Part shown: piece after piece, positions 8,988 to 18,143 of the stretch | How positions within the stretch are numbered: the first letter of the stretch is position 1 | Layout of the letters: each line of letters opens with the position of its first letter | Assembly (NCBI RefSeq): GCF_003605435.1 | Contig: NZ_QXQB01000001.1 | Location: 682,001 to 746,000, forward strand | Direction of reading: 5' to 3' | Length of the DNA stretch: 64,000 nucleotides | Origin: Paenibacillus pinisoli | GTDB lineage: Bacteria; Bacillota; Bacilli; Paenibacillales; Paenibacillaceae | Position numbers and translations under genes: made by a program | Notes under the pieces: generated by a model | Seen by the model: only the letters and a program-made list of their open reading frames with translations | Databases searched by the model: none | Told to the model about the DNA's origin: nothing

Positions 8988-9422
8988 TCAGGTTTTGGAT
9001 TTTCCGCCTGGAAGGAGGATGGAGTCCTCCACCTTGATGCAGCGGTCCATAATAACGTTAAGTCCCCCAGAGGCCGCGATCTTGCCCGCTTCCTCATTCA
9101 GGATGCCAAGCTGCAGCCAAAGCGTCTTCGCGCCGATCGCCACCGCTTCCTCCGCTACCGGCGGGGTATGCTCGCTGCGGCGGAAGACGTTCACGATATC
9201 AACAGGAACAGGAATATCGCTAAGCTTGGCGTAGCTCTTCTGGCCCAGGATCGTATCCGCGTTCGGATTGACGGGAATGATCGTATAGCCTTTGGCCTGC
9301 ATCGCCTCTGATACCATATACGATACACGCTCCGGATTATCGGACAAGCCGACAACCGCAATCGTATCGCTGCCGCTCAATATCTCCTTAATCTGCTCTC
9401 GCTCCGGGTTTTGAAAAGTCAT
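8988..9422 (-). CDS. CoA-binding domain protein (YccU-like)
   Basis: A 144-residue protein consisting of one Rossmann-type CoA-binding domain. IAVVGLSDNPERVSY near the N-terminus and GYTIIPVNPNA are the nucleotide-binding phrases of the YccU family, related to the N-terminal domain of succinyl-CoA synthetase alpha. The biochemical role is not established. GGAGGTG precedes the ATG. It follows aroA by 30 bases in the same direction and is probably the last gene of that operon. Confidence 0.85.
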   Translation of the reverse strand: MTFQNPEREQIKEILSGSDTIAVVGLSDNPERVSYMVSEAMQAKGYTIIPVNPNADTILGQKSYAKLSDIPVPVDIVNVFRRSEHTPPVAEEAVAIGAKTLWLQLGILNEEAGKIAASGGLNVIMDRCIKVEDSILLPGGKSKT

Positions 9423-9452
9423 GGCTGCACCTCCGTTTTAGTTGGCAATCAG

Positions 9453-10754
9453 TTAGTGCGATCCTTCGACCCATTCCACATTGGCGCCCAGCGCCTTCAA
9501 ATGATCGAAGTAGATCGGGTATGACTTGGCTACATGATGCGCGTCATGGATGCGAATCGGCTGCTTGGAGCGAAGCCCGACAATCGACAGGGCCATTATG
9601 ACGCGATGGTCGTAATGCGCGTTAATATCGACGCCGCCTTCTACGCCTTCCGGACGCCCGTGTACGATGATTTCGCTCTGGCGTTCCTCTACATTCGCTC
9701 CCGCCTTGCGCAGCTCGTTCAAGTAATCGGTAATGCGGTCGCATTCCTTATAGCGAAGATTCTCTACATTATAGAATCTCGACGTGCCTTCTGCGAATAC
9801 GGCTGCCGCTACCATAGCCAGCACCGCGTCTGTCGCGTGGTCGCCGTCGAATTCTACGGCTTTCAGCTTGCCGTTGCCTCGCACATGGACGACGCCATTC
9901 TCATGCGTAAGCGGCGCTTCCATCATCTTAAGAACGTCAACGACAGCGCGTTCGCCTTGCTTGCTGTTCTCCATCAGACGGTTCACGATGACATCCGATT
10001 CCGTAACGGCAGCAGCAGCCAGAATCGCAGCCGAACCCGGGTAGTCGCCTTGTACATGGTACGTCTTCGCTTGATAGCTCTGACGGCCAGGCACGCGGAA
10101 CCGCATGTAGTCTTCATCCGCATGAATCACGATGCCCGCCTGCTCCAATACTTCAAGCGTCTGGCCGACAACAACCTTGGACTTCAGATCATGCAGAACC
10201 TCGATCTCGCTATCCTCTTCCAGCAGCGGCGTCAGGAACAACAGCGCGCTCAGGAACTGGGAGCTGATGTTGCCTGACACTTGAATATGTCCCCCGCGCG
10301 GCTTGCCGCCCTTAATCGTAATCGGGAGCTTGCCTTCATTATGCTCAATTGTAACGCCCATCTTGCTTAGCGACTCGATCAGATCATGATGCGGACGCTT
10401 GCCCAGGGAATCCGGGTAACGGTTAATGAAGGTGACATCCGGGCAGAACGACGCAATGGCCATCAGGAAACGCAGCACGGCTCCCGCATTGCCCACATCC
10501 AGTTGATCAACCGCCTTCGGATGGCGGCCAAAGCCGGTAATGACGATCTTCTCCTCGTCCTCTTCCACGATTGCGCCCAGATCTCGGATACAGCGGCGCA
10601 TTGCATCGCTATCCTCGCTGTGAGCAGGGAAGTAGATTGTGCTTGTCCCTTCCGCCAGCGCGGCAACAAGCAGGTAGCGCGTTGTATAGTTTTTGGAGGA
10701 CAGGGCCTCGATTTTTCCTTGCAGCTTTGGAGTCGGCGTTACAATTACATCCAT
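9453..10754 (-). CDS. aroA: 3-phosphoshikimate 1-carboxyvinyltransferase (EPSP synthase), divergent
   Basis: Sixth step of the shikimate pathway, joining PEP to shikimate 3-phosphate. The 433-residue chain shows the two inverse alpha/beta domains, with VGNAGAVLRF, GKRPHHDL, SSQFLSALL, the LRYKECDRI loop and the C-terminal DHRVIMAL. The N-terminal substrate loop reads SSKNYTTRY rather than the usual SK(S/T)xSNR, and the GNAGT motif has Ala in place of Thr. The start at 10754 is chosen for GAAGGAG eleven bases upstream. It follows aroK by 29 bases. Confidence 0.88.
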   Translation of the reverse strand: MDVIVTPTPKLQGKIEALSSKNYTTRYLLVAALAEGTSTIYFPAHSEDSDAMRRCIRDLGAIVEEDEEKIVITGFGRHPKAVDQLDVGNAGAVLRFLMAIASFCPDVTFINRYPDSLGKRPHHDLIESLSKMGVTIEHNEGKLPITIKGGKPRGGHIQVSGNISSQFLSALLFLTPLLEEDSEIEVLHDLKSKVVVGQTLEVLEQAGIVIHADEDYMRFRVPGRQSYQAKTYHVQGDYPGSAAILAAAAVTESDVIVNRLMENSKQGERAVVDVLKMMEAPLTHENGVVHVRGNGKLKAVEFDGDHATDAVLAMVAAAVFAEGTSRFYNVENLRYKECDRITDYLNELRKAGANVEERQSEIIVHGRPEGVEGGVDINAHYDHRVIMALSIVGLRSKQPIRIHDAHHVAKSYPIYFDHLKALGANVEWVEGSH

Positions 10755-10783
10755 CTTCAGTAGCTCTCCTTCAACATTATGAT

Positions 10784-11326
10784 TTATGGCAACGCGGAAT
10801 GTTGCTTCCACGCCATGACAATACGGTCAACGACTTCATCCACCGACAGCTCGGTCGTATCGACAGTCAAGTGGGCGAAATCATAGGCGCCTTTCCTCGC
10901 CTCAAGCAATCCATAGACACGCTCGCGAACGGCACCCTTCAGCAGCGGTCTGGACTTGTCCAGCAGCACCCGGGCGATGATCTTCTCCGGATCGCAGGAC
11001 AACGTGACTACGAAGCCGTGCTTCAGCATAGCGCTGCGATTCTCCTCGCGCAGCACCGCTCCGCCTCCAGTGGCTATTACAGCATGCTCAGGCGCCTCCA
11101 GCAGCTTGCTAAGCTCGCGGGATTCCATATCGCGGAATGCCCCCTCGCCGTCGTCAGCGAAAATATCAGAAATGCTGCGTCCTTCCGCACGCACGACCTC
11201 TTCGTCCGTATCGGCGCAGCTCCACTCCAGCCTCTCCGCAAGCAACCGGCTTACGCTGGATTTGCCGGTCCCCATGAAGCCTATCAATACAACTTTTCCA
11301 ATTGGGGATACTGACAAGTTCATCAT
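10784..11326 (-). CDS. aroK: Shikimate kinase
   Basis: Phosphorylates shikimate with ATP, directly supplying the substrate of the downstream aroA product. The P-loop is GFMGTGKSS (about residues 16-24). DTDEEV supplies the shikimate-binding acidic pair, and ATGGGAV is the glycine-rich substrate loop. RPLL around the middle of the C-terminal half is the lid region. Two ATG codons (11326 and 11323) follow AAAGGG. An upstream ATG at 11359 lacks a good site. Length is about 180 residues, normal for the family. Confidence 0.92.
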   Translation of the reverse strand: MMNLSVSPIGKVVLIGFMGTGKSSVSRLLAERLEWSCADTDEEVVRAEGRSISDIFADDGEGAFRDMESRELSKLLEAPEHAVIATGGGAVLREENRSAMLKHGFVVTLSCDPEKIIARVLLDKSRPLLKGAVRERVYGLLEARKGAYDFAHLTVDTTELSVDEVVDRIVMAWKQHSALP

Positions 11327-11427
11327 CCTTTTGCCCTTTAAAGGCTTGAATTCTTCCATATCATATCATTTTTTTGCGAGAAGAGGGTATAAAAAAGTTG
11401 ATTCAGCCGTATGGTGGATAAAGATGC

Positions 11428-11778
11428 ATGTCTCATCCCTATTCCATGATCGGAGTGACTGCGCTTATGGCGAGCGAAACTTATCCGAATTCCCTGTACC
11501 TGACGCAAAAAAAGATTAACCAAATTCTCGACCCTGAACACCCGCTATGCCGGGATGATGTGGTGTGGATGCTTGGGTATATCAAAAAAAAGGTGGCTGA
11601 CGAAGACCCATCCTTGATGGGCCTGTCGCAGCCACGCCTGTTGCAGAACTTTCTATACTTTGCCGAAGCCTCCATGGCGCTCATCCAGCGCAGGCATTAT
11701 TGCGATCAAGAGGCTGACCGTTTAAGGCATATGCTTAAGCAAGCCGCTCACGGGCTTATCCAAGACGGCGAGTCTTAG
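11428..11778 (+). CDS. Hypothetical protein
   Basis: A 116-residue soluble protein I do not recognise. It is predicted mostly helical, with a central [21 protein letters not shown] and a C-terminal helical, histidine-containing half. No signal peptide or membrane segment is visible. Start choice is uncertain: ATGs lie at 11428, 11446 and 11467 and none has an ideal ribosome site. It is convergent with gnd, and the last four bases of the two genes overlap. Confidence 0.6.
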   Translation: MSHPYSMIGVTALMASETYPNSLYLTQKKINQILDPEHPLCRDDVVWMLGYIKKKVADEDPSLMGLSQPRLLQNFLYFAEASMALIQRRHYCDQEADRLRHMLKQAAHGLIQDGES

Positions 11779-13187
11779 GATTGCAGCCAGTTGAAGTGGA
11801 ACGTGCCTTCTTTGTCCACACGCTTGAACGTGTGAGCGCCGAAGTAGTCGCGCTGCGCTTGCAGCAGGTTTGCCGGCAGACGCTCAGTACGGTAGCTGTC
11901 GAAGTAAGCCAGCGCGCTTGCGAACGCCGGTACAGGCACGCCGCTTGTTACAGCCGTCGCTACTACCTCGCGCCATGCGCCTTGGTACGATTCCACGATG
12001 TTTTGGAAATACGGATCAAGCAGCAGGTTGCGCAGCTCAGGATCGCGGTCGTATGCGTCTTTGATGTTTTGCAGGAAGCGGGCACGGATAATGCAGCCGC
12101 CGCGGAAAATCATCGCAATGTCGCCGTAGCGCAGATCCCAGCCGTACTCCTCAGATGCAGCGCGCATTTGCGCGAAGCCTTGGGCGTAGGAGCAGATTTT
12201 GCTTGCGAAGAGCGCTTTGCGCACCGCTTCGATGAAAGCAGCCTTGTCGCCTTGGAACGGAGCCTTAGCAGGTCCTTTAAGCACTTTGCTTGCAGCAACG
12301 CGCTCTTCCTTCATAGCGGACAGGAAGCGTGTGAATACGGATTCCGTAATGATGGACAGCGGCACGCCCAGATCCAGGGAGCTTTGGCTTGTCCATTTTC
12401 CTGTGCCCTTCTGGCCCGCGGAGTCCAGAATAACGTCTACCATCGGCTTGCCTGTCTCCGGATCGTACTTGGAGAAGATGTCGCGCGTAATCTCGATCAG
12501 GTAGCTGTCCAGCTCGCCTTTGTTCCACTCGGTGAAGATTTCATGCAGTTCCTCCGTGCTTACGCCCAGCACGTTCTTCAGCAAGTCGTACGCTTCGCAG
12601 ATCAGCTGCATGTCGCCGTACTCGATGCCATTGTGCACCATCTTCACGTAATGGCCCGCTCCGTCCGGACCGATGTACGTGCAGCATGCGTCGTCGCCGA
12701 CCTTCGCAGAGATGGCTGTCAGAATCGGCTCGACCAGCTCATATGCGGACTTCTGGCCGCCAGGCATGATGGACGGTCCTTTCAGCGCGCCTTCTTCGCC
12801 GCCGGATACGCCTGTGCCGATGAAACGGAAGCCTTTCGCCTCCAGCTCCTTGCTGCGGCGCTGCGTATCAGGGAAGTATGCGTTGCCTCCGTCGATGATG
12901 ATGTCGCCTTGATCCAGAAGAGGAACGAGGGAATCGATAGTTGCGTCCGTGCCAGCGCCCGCTTGAACCATGATCAAGATTTTGCGAGGCGTTTCAAGAG
13001 ATTGTACAAATTCTTCGATTGTATAAGTCGGTACAAGGTTCTTGCCGGCCGCTTCCTTCATCAGATCGTCTGTCTTCTCGCGCGAACGGTTGAATACGGA
13101 CACCGTGAACCCTCTGCTTTCAATATTAAGAGCAAGATTCTTGCCCATGACGGCCATTCCAATTACGCCAATCTGTTGTTTTGACAT
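11775..13187 (-). CDS. gnd: 6-phosphogluconate dehydrogenase, decarboxylating
   Basis: Oxidative pentose-phosphate enzyme that converts 6-phosphogluconate to ribulose 5-phosphate with production of reduced nicotinamide cofactor. The N-terminal [17 protein letters not shown] is the dinucleotide-binding motif. [14 protein letters not shown] is the conserved substrate-binding and catalytic segment, followed by the helical dimerisation domain with FRGGCIIRA. The 470-residue length is typical. The start at 13187 is preferred over an in-frame ATG at 13223 because GGAAG lies just upstream and the first residues match the family. Confidence 0.96.
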   Translation of the reverse strand: MSKQQIGVIGMAVMGKNLALNIESRGFTVSVFNRSREKTDDLMKEAAGKNLVPTYTIEEFVQSLETPRKILIMVQAGAGTDATIDSLVPLLDQGDIIIDGGNAYFPDTQRRSKELEAKGFRFIGTGVSGGEEGALKGPSIMPGGQKSAYELVEPILTAISAKVGDDACCTYIGPDGAGHYVKMVHNGIEYGDMQLICEAYDLLKNVLGVSTEELHEIFTEWNKGELDSYLIEITRDIFSKYDPETGKPMVDVILDSAGQKGTGKWTSQSSLDLGVPLSIITESVFTRFLSAMKEERVAASKVLKGPAKAPFQGDKAAFIEAVRKALFASKICSYAQGFAQMRAASEEYGWDLRYGDIAMIFRGGCIIRARFLQNIKDAYDRDPELRNLLLDPYFQNIVESYQGAWREVVATAVTSGVPVPAFASALAYFDSYRTERLPANLLQAQRDYFGAHTFKRVDKEGTFHFNWLQS

Positions 13188-13347
13188 CTGGTTCTTCCAT
13201 CCTTCGTCATTATATTTAGTCACAATAGCTTTATTCTACTCTTTTTAAGCCGATATGAAAACCGTTTGCTTGGAAAAATGTCGCTGTCATCCATTAGTTT
13301 TCTTATGCAAAGTCCAAAGTTTTTCTTATATGGGCCAGAATGCACAT

Positions 13348-13397
13348 AAAAACGACCTCATGCTTTTCGCCCCCAGCGTCCGGCACAAGATCGTTTA
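13348..13397 (-). terminator. Probable terminator hairpin
   Basis: On the minus strand AAACGATCTTGTGC and GCATGAGGTCGTTTTTA can form an imperfect stem with a large loop, just after the stop of the gene at 13428. The flanking 13188-13347 holds no supported gene. Confidence 0.5.
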
Positions 13398-13427
13398 ATA
13401 TTGGCTATGGCAGTTGACAACCATCCT

Positions 13428-14024
13428 TTATAACTCCAGCTGCAGCATCTCTGACCGAAGCGCAGTCAGCCGCTCCTTCGATAATGTAACCGCTTCCTCG
13501 TCGTTGGCCCCCAAAGCCTCGTGCAAGACAGACAGCTCATAGTCCAGCTCATACCGCAGCACAGCAGCCCGCTCCTCCGCCCGCTTCGATTGAAAGGCCT
13601 TGATCATTTCTTCTATCGTGACAAAAGGCTTCTTCTGATAAATAATCCGGTGCTCCATTCCTGACACCTCCACAAGTCGTATAATCTCTCCGAACATAAT
13701 GTTCTCGATTACGATTTGACGATCCTTGATCCGCTTCACGACCGCATGTCCACGTGTGTCATTAATCAGCTTCTCCAGCAGCTCCGACAGTTTTTCATCC
13801 TTGATGACATAGTCGCCCACAATTTTGTACCGGTTATTCATGCGTTGGAAATGCAGCTTCACGAGCTTGCGCCCGGTGCGTATCGACACCAGAAACTGTC
13901 CCTCCGTCTCGCTCCAATACAAGGAGTACCCTTCCTGAATAAGATCACGGATGAGATTTTGGATTTGCCGACGTTCGAATCGCAGCTCCAAATTGCAATA
14001 CTCGACCTCATAGCTCTTGTTCAC
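13428..14024 (-). CDS. Hypothetical protein with C-terminal helical tail
   Basis: A 198-residue cytosolic protein not recognised. The first half alternates basic strands and helices (for example RFERRQIQNLIRDLI), the middle has GDYVIKDEKLSELLEKLI, and the last 60 residues are charged helix suggestive of coiled coil. Start is GTG at 14024 with AAGGGAGGG six bases upstream. The longer frame beginning with ATG at 14102 has no ribosome site. It is divergent from yktB, with a 260-base regulatory gap between them. Confidence 0.7.
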   Translation of the reverse strand: MNKSYEVEYCNLELRFERRQIQNLIRDLIQEGYSLYWSETEGQFLVSIRTGRKLVKLHFQRMNNRYKIVGDYVIKDEKLSELLEKLINDTRGHAVVKRIKDRQIVIENIMFGEIIRLVEVSGMEHRIIYQKKPFVTIEEMIKAFQSKRAEERAAVLRYELDYELSVLHEALGANDEEAVTLSKERLTALRSEMLQLEL

Positions 14025-14186
14025 GGCAATCCCTCCCTTAGCCAGTATAGTTGACGAAATGTTCTGATAATTTGTTCTTATTAATATCTTATACTCCATC
14101 ATATGTTATGGCAACTTGGATTATTGACTAATTTTACGAAGAGAACGTCATTGAGTTTCGAAAAAGGCTGCTAGTCCCTGCAACGG

Positions 14187-14228
14187 TTGATCTCATTAAG
14201 GTTATAGCCTATAATTATAATCATTATT
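14187..14228 (+). promoter_or_regulatory. SigA promoter overlapped by a Fur-box-like site
   Basis: TTGATC (14187-14192) and TATAAT (14210-14215) are separated by 17 bases. The 19-mer at 14210-14228 agrees with the classical Fur consensus GATAATGATAATCATTATC at 16 of 19 positions and overlaps the -10 element. It lies 58 bases upstream of the yktB start. A repressor bound here would block initiation. Confidence 0.65.
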
Positions 14229-14285
14229 GTTTGAGATACGTTATCATTGAAATGTGAATCATTCCGTTACAAAGGAGCGCTGACC

Positions 14286-14942
14286 ATGACGACTACATCC
14301 ACCGCAACGACTTCCTCCCTCGCAGGCTTTACTCCCCATGATTTCGAAGTATTCCAGCTGCAAGGGCTTGAGGAGCGTATGCAGGGCATTCAAGAGCGAA
14401 TCCAGCCCAAATTCCGGGCGATCGGCGAACGTCTGACAGCCGAGCTTGCGCCTTCGGCCGGGAAGGAGATGCATCTGCATATTGCGCGGCATGCCCGCCG
14501 CACAGTGAATCCCCCGAAGGATACCTGGCTTGCGGTCTGCGACAACAAACGCGGGTACAAGGCTCATCCGCATTTTCAATTAGGTCTGTTCGACGACCAT
14601 CTCTTCTTGTGGCTGGCCCTAATCTATGAGGTGCCGAACAAAAAGGCGATCGCCGCGCATCTGATGAATCATCTGGATGAAGTAAGAGCCGCTGTGCCTT
14701 CCGACTTCGTTCTGTCCATGGACCATATGAAGAAGGATTGCATCGTTACCGGCGACATGTCCGAGGAAGACTGGAATTCTACGCTGGTCCGCTTCCGCGA
14801 TGTGCAGAAAGCGGAGCTTCTGATTGGCCGCCATATTAAGCCTGGGGACAAGCGGCTGCAGGACGGAGAAGCCTTGCTTGCTTATGCGTCTGCCACTTAT
14901 GAGCAGTTGATGCCGATCTACCGGATGGCTTGCTCGGTTTAA
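14286..14942 (+). CDS. yktB: YktB/DUF1054 family protein (UPF0637)
   Basis: A 218-residue protein of the DUF1054 family found in Bacillales. Typical phrases are GFTPHDFEVF near the start, HIARHARRTVNPP, and DHMKKDC. No catalytic function is known. Start is the ATG at 14286 with AAAGGAG ten bases upstream. An in-frame ATG at 14247 lacks a site. The upstream promoter carries a Fur-box-like sequence, which would predict induction under iron limitation. A strong terminator follows. Confidence 0.85.
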   Translation: MTTTSTATTSSLAGFTPHDFEVFQLQGLEERMQGIQERIQPKFRAIGERLTAELAPSAGKEMHLHIARHARRTVNPPKDTWLAVCDNKRGYKAHPHFQLGLFDDHLFLWLALIYEVPNKKAIAAHLMNHLDEVRAAVPSDFVLSMDHMKKDCIVTGDMSEEDWNSTLVRFRDVQKAELLIGRHIKPGDKRLQDGEALLAYASATYEQLMPIYRMACSV

Positions 14943-14968
14943 ATACAAGTGTTACCTATGTAGTGACA

Positions 14969-15004
14969 GGCTGTCCGGGGCATCACCCCCGGACAGCCTT
15001 TTTT
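14969..15004 (+). terminator. Terminator of yktB
   Basis: GGCTGTCCGGGG and CCCCGGACAGCC form a 12-bp stem, followed by six T on the plus strand. Confidence 0.92.
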
Positions 15005-15162
15005 CAATGGACGCCCCGCGGCTGCAGCAGCCTCCGCATGCCTGCGCGGCGGACTTTTCTTCTCAGCTTGGCGGTTACAATGTGATACCCAGCGACAGCG
15101 CGATAGAAACGATTTTTCTATAATCCCGTCGCCAACCTTCACGGCATTGGCTTCCCTCACAA

Positions 15163-15205
15163 TAAAAAACACGCAGGACAAGCCGTCTGGCTTGCCTTGC
15201 GTGTT
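15163..15205 (-). terminator. Terminator of the MFS gene
   Basis: On the minus strand AACACGCAAGGCAAGCC pairs with GGCTTGTCCTGCGTGTT across a four-base loop, followed by TTTTATT. It lies 30 bases after the MFS stop codon. Confidence 0.9.
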
Positions 15206-15235
15206 CTCGAACTTACGTCTTTCACTATGCCGCCA

Positions 15236-16423
15236 TTAAGAGGACAGTGCGCTTTCCTTCTCTTGCGCGCTGTCGAGAAAACGGAACCGAACGACCAGCA
15301 GCAGCGCCGCCAGACATAGAATGCCGCCAAGCAGATACGGCAAGCCCATCTGAACGGTGAACAGCATGGAGCCGAGGAGCGGACCCGCAATGCGGCCAAG
15401 GCTGTCCATCGACGAACTAAGTCCGGATGCGACCCCTTGTCCCACTGTCGTCTTCTGTGTAATGAGCGAAGTGACGCATGGACGGATGAGCGCGTTGCCA
15501 ATGCCGAATACAGCCAGCGACATGATGGCCCACCACAGCGAATGAGCGAACAGCAGCAGGAAAAATCCGACTGCCGATATCACGAGGCCAATCGCAATAT
15601 ACTTCGGCTCTTCGCCCTTCTTGATCATCCGGCGAACAACGCCGCCCTGAACGAGCGCCCCCACCAGGCCGCACACAAAAAACAGCAAACCAACTTGCAG
15701 CGGGGTAACATCGAACCGCTTCATGCCGAAAAATTGAAGCGTCGCTTCCATGCCCGCCAGCGTAAATGTGACAAAGAAGGCTAAGACGTACAAATACTTG
15801 AGCGGCCCGCGGAATGCCGTCCATCTGGATACCCGCTTCTCCGACTTAAGCTTGCGCTTATCTGGTGTAAGCGATTCCTTCAGCTTCCACGACGCCAGGA
15901 AGAATGTGACCAGCGCCAAAGCCGATGCGGCAAAAAACGGCGTATCCAAAGAAAAGACGCTCAGCAAGCCGCCTACGCCAGGCCCGAGCGTGAAGCCAAG
16001 ACCGATGGACATGCCGACAAGTCCCATTCCTTTCGTCCGCTGCTCCGGCGGCGTTATATCTGCCACATAAGCGACGATAACGGAAGCTACCGCGCCGGAG
16101 AACAAGCCGCCAAGGGCGCGCGAGACATACATAAGCGTAAGGTTGTCTCCTGCAAGGCCGAATAACAAGAAGCTGGCCGAGAAGCCGATCAGGCCTGTCA
16201 ATATAATCGGGCGTCTGCCGATGCGGTCCGACCAGGTGCCCCATACCGGAGACAGGATAAACGATACAAGTGAGTAAAGTGCAAGCATCCTCCCCGTATG
16301 AATCTCCGCGCTCTTCGGATCTGCGGCCTGAATAATTTCCGGCATAACCGGGATGATAATGCCGAAGCCGATAAACGTAATCATAAGTATAGACATTACT
16401 ATTAGTAGTCGCTTGTCCTTCAT
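15236..16423 (-). CDS. MFS transporter, DHA1 drug/proton antiporter type
   Basis: A 395-residue major facilitator with about 12 hydrophobic segments. Motif A in the loop after the second segment is GTWSDRIGRRP. GFTLGPGVGGLL in the fifth segment resembles motif C of proton-driven antiporters. Related proteins include NorA/Bmr and TetA-like exporters, so drug or metabolite efflux is inferred, with no substrate identifiable. Start at 16423 is chosen for GGAGGG eight bases upstream. It is divergent from speA. Confidence 0.88.
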   Translation of the reverse strand: MKDKRLLIVMSILMITFIGFGIIIPVMPEIIQAADPKSAEIHTGRMLALYSLVSFILSPVWGTWSDRIGRRPIILTGLIGFSASFLLFGLAGDNLTLMYVSRALGGLFSGAVASVIVAYVADITPPEQRTKGMGLVGMSIGLGFTLGPGVGGLLSVFSLDTPFFAASALALVTFFLASWKLKESLTPDKRKLKSEKRVSRWTAFRGPLKYLYVLAFFVTFTLAGMEATLQFFGMKRFDVTPLQVGLLFFVCGLVGALVQGGVVRRMIKKGEEPKYIAIGLVISAVGFFLLLFAHSLWWAIMSLAVFGIGNALIRPCVTSLITQKTTVGQGVASGLSSSMDSLGRIAGPLLGSMLFTVQMGLPYLLGGILCLAALLLVVRFRFLDSAQEKESALSS

Positions 16424-16539
16424 CCTGCAATCCCTCCACCAAACTATCGTACCATATCCCAAAAGTAGCAATCTATGAACAATTCAAGAACAAATGCCGA
16501 GGCGCCGATCCAGGCCTTACTTTCCGCGTAAAAAGCTTC

Positions 16540-16567
16540 TTGCAATCCCCTTTGTTTTTGTTATACT
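16540..16567 (+). promoter_or_regulatory. SigA promoter for speA
   Basis: TTGCAA (16540-16545) and TATACT (16562-16567) separated by 16 bases, 37 bases upstream of the chosen speA start. Confidence 0.7.
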
Positions 16568-16603
16568 CTATTTTGTTTGTACATCTTATCAGGAAAGGCA
16601 GGG

Positions 16604-18082
16604 ATGATAGCGTTGGACCATAATAAAACCCCGCTCTTCACTGCGCTTCGCCAACATGCGGAGCAGAATCCCGTTCAGTTCCATATTCCGGGCCACAAGA
16701 AAGGCGTCGGAAGCGATACCGAATTTCGCGAATTTATCGGCGACAATGCCTTGTCGATCGATCTCATTAATATAGCCCCGCTGGATGACCTGCATCAGCC
16801 TACAGGCGTGATCGAGGAAGCACAGAAGCTGGCTGCCGACGCGTTCGGAGCCGACTATACGTACTTCTCGGTGCAAGGGACAAGCGGCGCCATCATCACG
16901 ATGATTATGTCCGTCTGCACGCCCGGCGATAAAATTATCGTCCCGCGCAACGTTCACAAATCCATCATGGCCGCCATCATTTTTGCCGGCGCCAGACCTG
17001 TGTTCATCTCGCCGGCCAGGGACAATAATCTCGGCATCGACCACGGCATTACAACGCGCTCGGTCCGCAAAGCTCTGGAGAAGCACCCGGATGCAAAGGC
17101 AGTGCTTGTCATCAACCCGACATACTACGGCATCTGCGCCAACCTGAAGGAGATCGTCGATCTGGTTCATGGCTATGACATCCCTGTCCTTGTAGACGAG
17201 GCGCACGGCGTGCTGATTCACTTCCATGACAAGCTGCCGATGTCCGCCATGCAAGCCGGCGCTGACATGGCCGCGACTAGCGTCCATAAGCTCGGCGGCT
17301 CTATGACGCAAAGCTCCGTGCTCAACATTCGCAAGGGACGCATCAATCCGCACCGCGTACAGACGGTTATCAGCATGCTGACGACAACTTCGACCTCGTA
17401 TATTTTGCTGGCATCGCTGGACACGTCGCGCCGCAATCTGGCGCTGAACGGCCGCGAAATTGCAGATCGCGCAATCGCGCTCGCTCAAGACGCGCGTCAG
17501 CAAATTAACGAGATTCCGGGCCTGTATTGCTTCGGTGAAGATATTCTTGGCGATGAAGCTACATTCGATTACGACCCGACGAAAGTAACCATCCATATCC
17601 GCCATCTCGGCATTACAGGCTACGAGACGGAGAACTGGCTGCGCGACAACCATAATCTAGAAATCGAAATGAGCGATATGTATAACATTCTTTGCCTAGT
17701 TACGCCTGGAGATACCTCCGAATCGGTAGCAAAATTGGTGGAGGCGCTGCGAGGCCTGTCCGCCGCCTTCTATGAAGGCGCAGAATCGCGCGAGCTGGTC
17801 GTGAAGATTCCGGATATTCCGCAGCTCTCGCTGACGCCGCGCGATGCATTCTACGCTCAGACAGAGGTTGTGCCGTTCAAGGAATCCGCAGGCCGCATCA
17901 TCGCCGAATTCATCTATGTCTATCCGCCGGGCATTCCGATTCTGCTGCCTGGCGAGGTGATCTCGCAAAAAAATATCGATTATATCGTCGACCATGTGGA
18001 AGTCGGCCTGCCGGTGAAAGGTCCGGAAGACCGCAGCATCGAGTTTGTGAAAGTAATCGTGGAAGAAACCGCGATCTCATAA
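16604..18082 (+). CDS. speA: Arginine decarboxylase, Orn/Lys/Arg decarboxylase family
   Basis: PLP-dependent fold type I decarboxylase. The sequence closely resembles B. subtilis SpeA, which makes agmatine from arginine for polyamine synthesis. FHIPGHKKG and FREFIGDNALSIDL near the N-terminus are hallmarks. TSVHKLGGS contains the PLP lysine (Lys229), and VDEAHGV has the cofactor-ring aspartate. The C-terminal domain is complete. ATG at 16604 follows AGGAAAGG. A TTG at 16613 is an alternative. Lysine or ornithine as substrate cannot be ruled out from sequence alone. Confidence 0.92.
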   Translation: MIALDHNKTPLFTALRQHAEQNPVQFHIPGHKKGVGSDTEFREFIGDNALSIDLINIAPLDDLHQPTGVIEEAQKLAADAFGADYTYFSVQGTSGAIITMIMSVCTPGDKIIVPRNVHKSIMAAIIFAGARPVFISPARDNNLGIDHGITTRSVRKALEKHPDAKAVLVINPTYYGICANLKEIVDLVHGYDIPVLVDEAHGVLIHFHDKLPMSAMQAGADMAATSVHKLGGSMTQSSVLNIRKGRINPHRVQTVISMLTTTSTSYILLASLDTSRRNLALNGREIADRAIALAQDARQQINEIPGLYCFGEDILGDEATFDYDPTKVTIHIRHLGITGYETENWLRDNHNLEIEMSDMYNILCLVTPGDTSESVAKLVEALRGLSAAFYEGAESRELVVKIPDIPQLSLTPRDAFYAQTEVVPFKESAGRIIAEFIYVYPPGIPILLPGEVISQKNIDYIVDHVEVGLPVKGPEDRSIEFVKVIVEETAIS

Positions 18083-18143
18083 TGCTTCCTCATATTGCCA
18101 GTCATCTTAAGCCCATGCTATGATGGGCTTGAGGTGATCGGAG

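Noticed and set aside
11781..13184. 467-codon plus-strand frame opposite gnd
   Set aside because: Antisense shadow. The minus-strand frame encodes the complete 6-phosphogluconate dehydrogenase.
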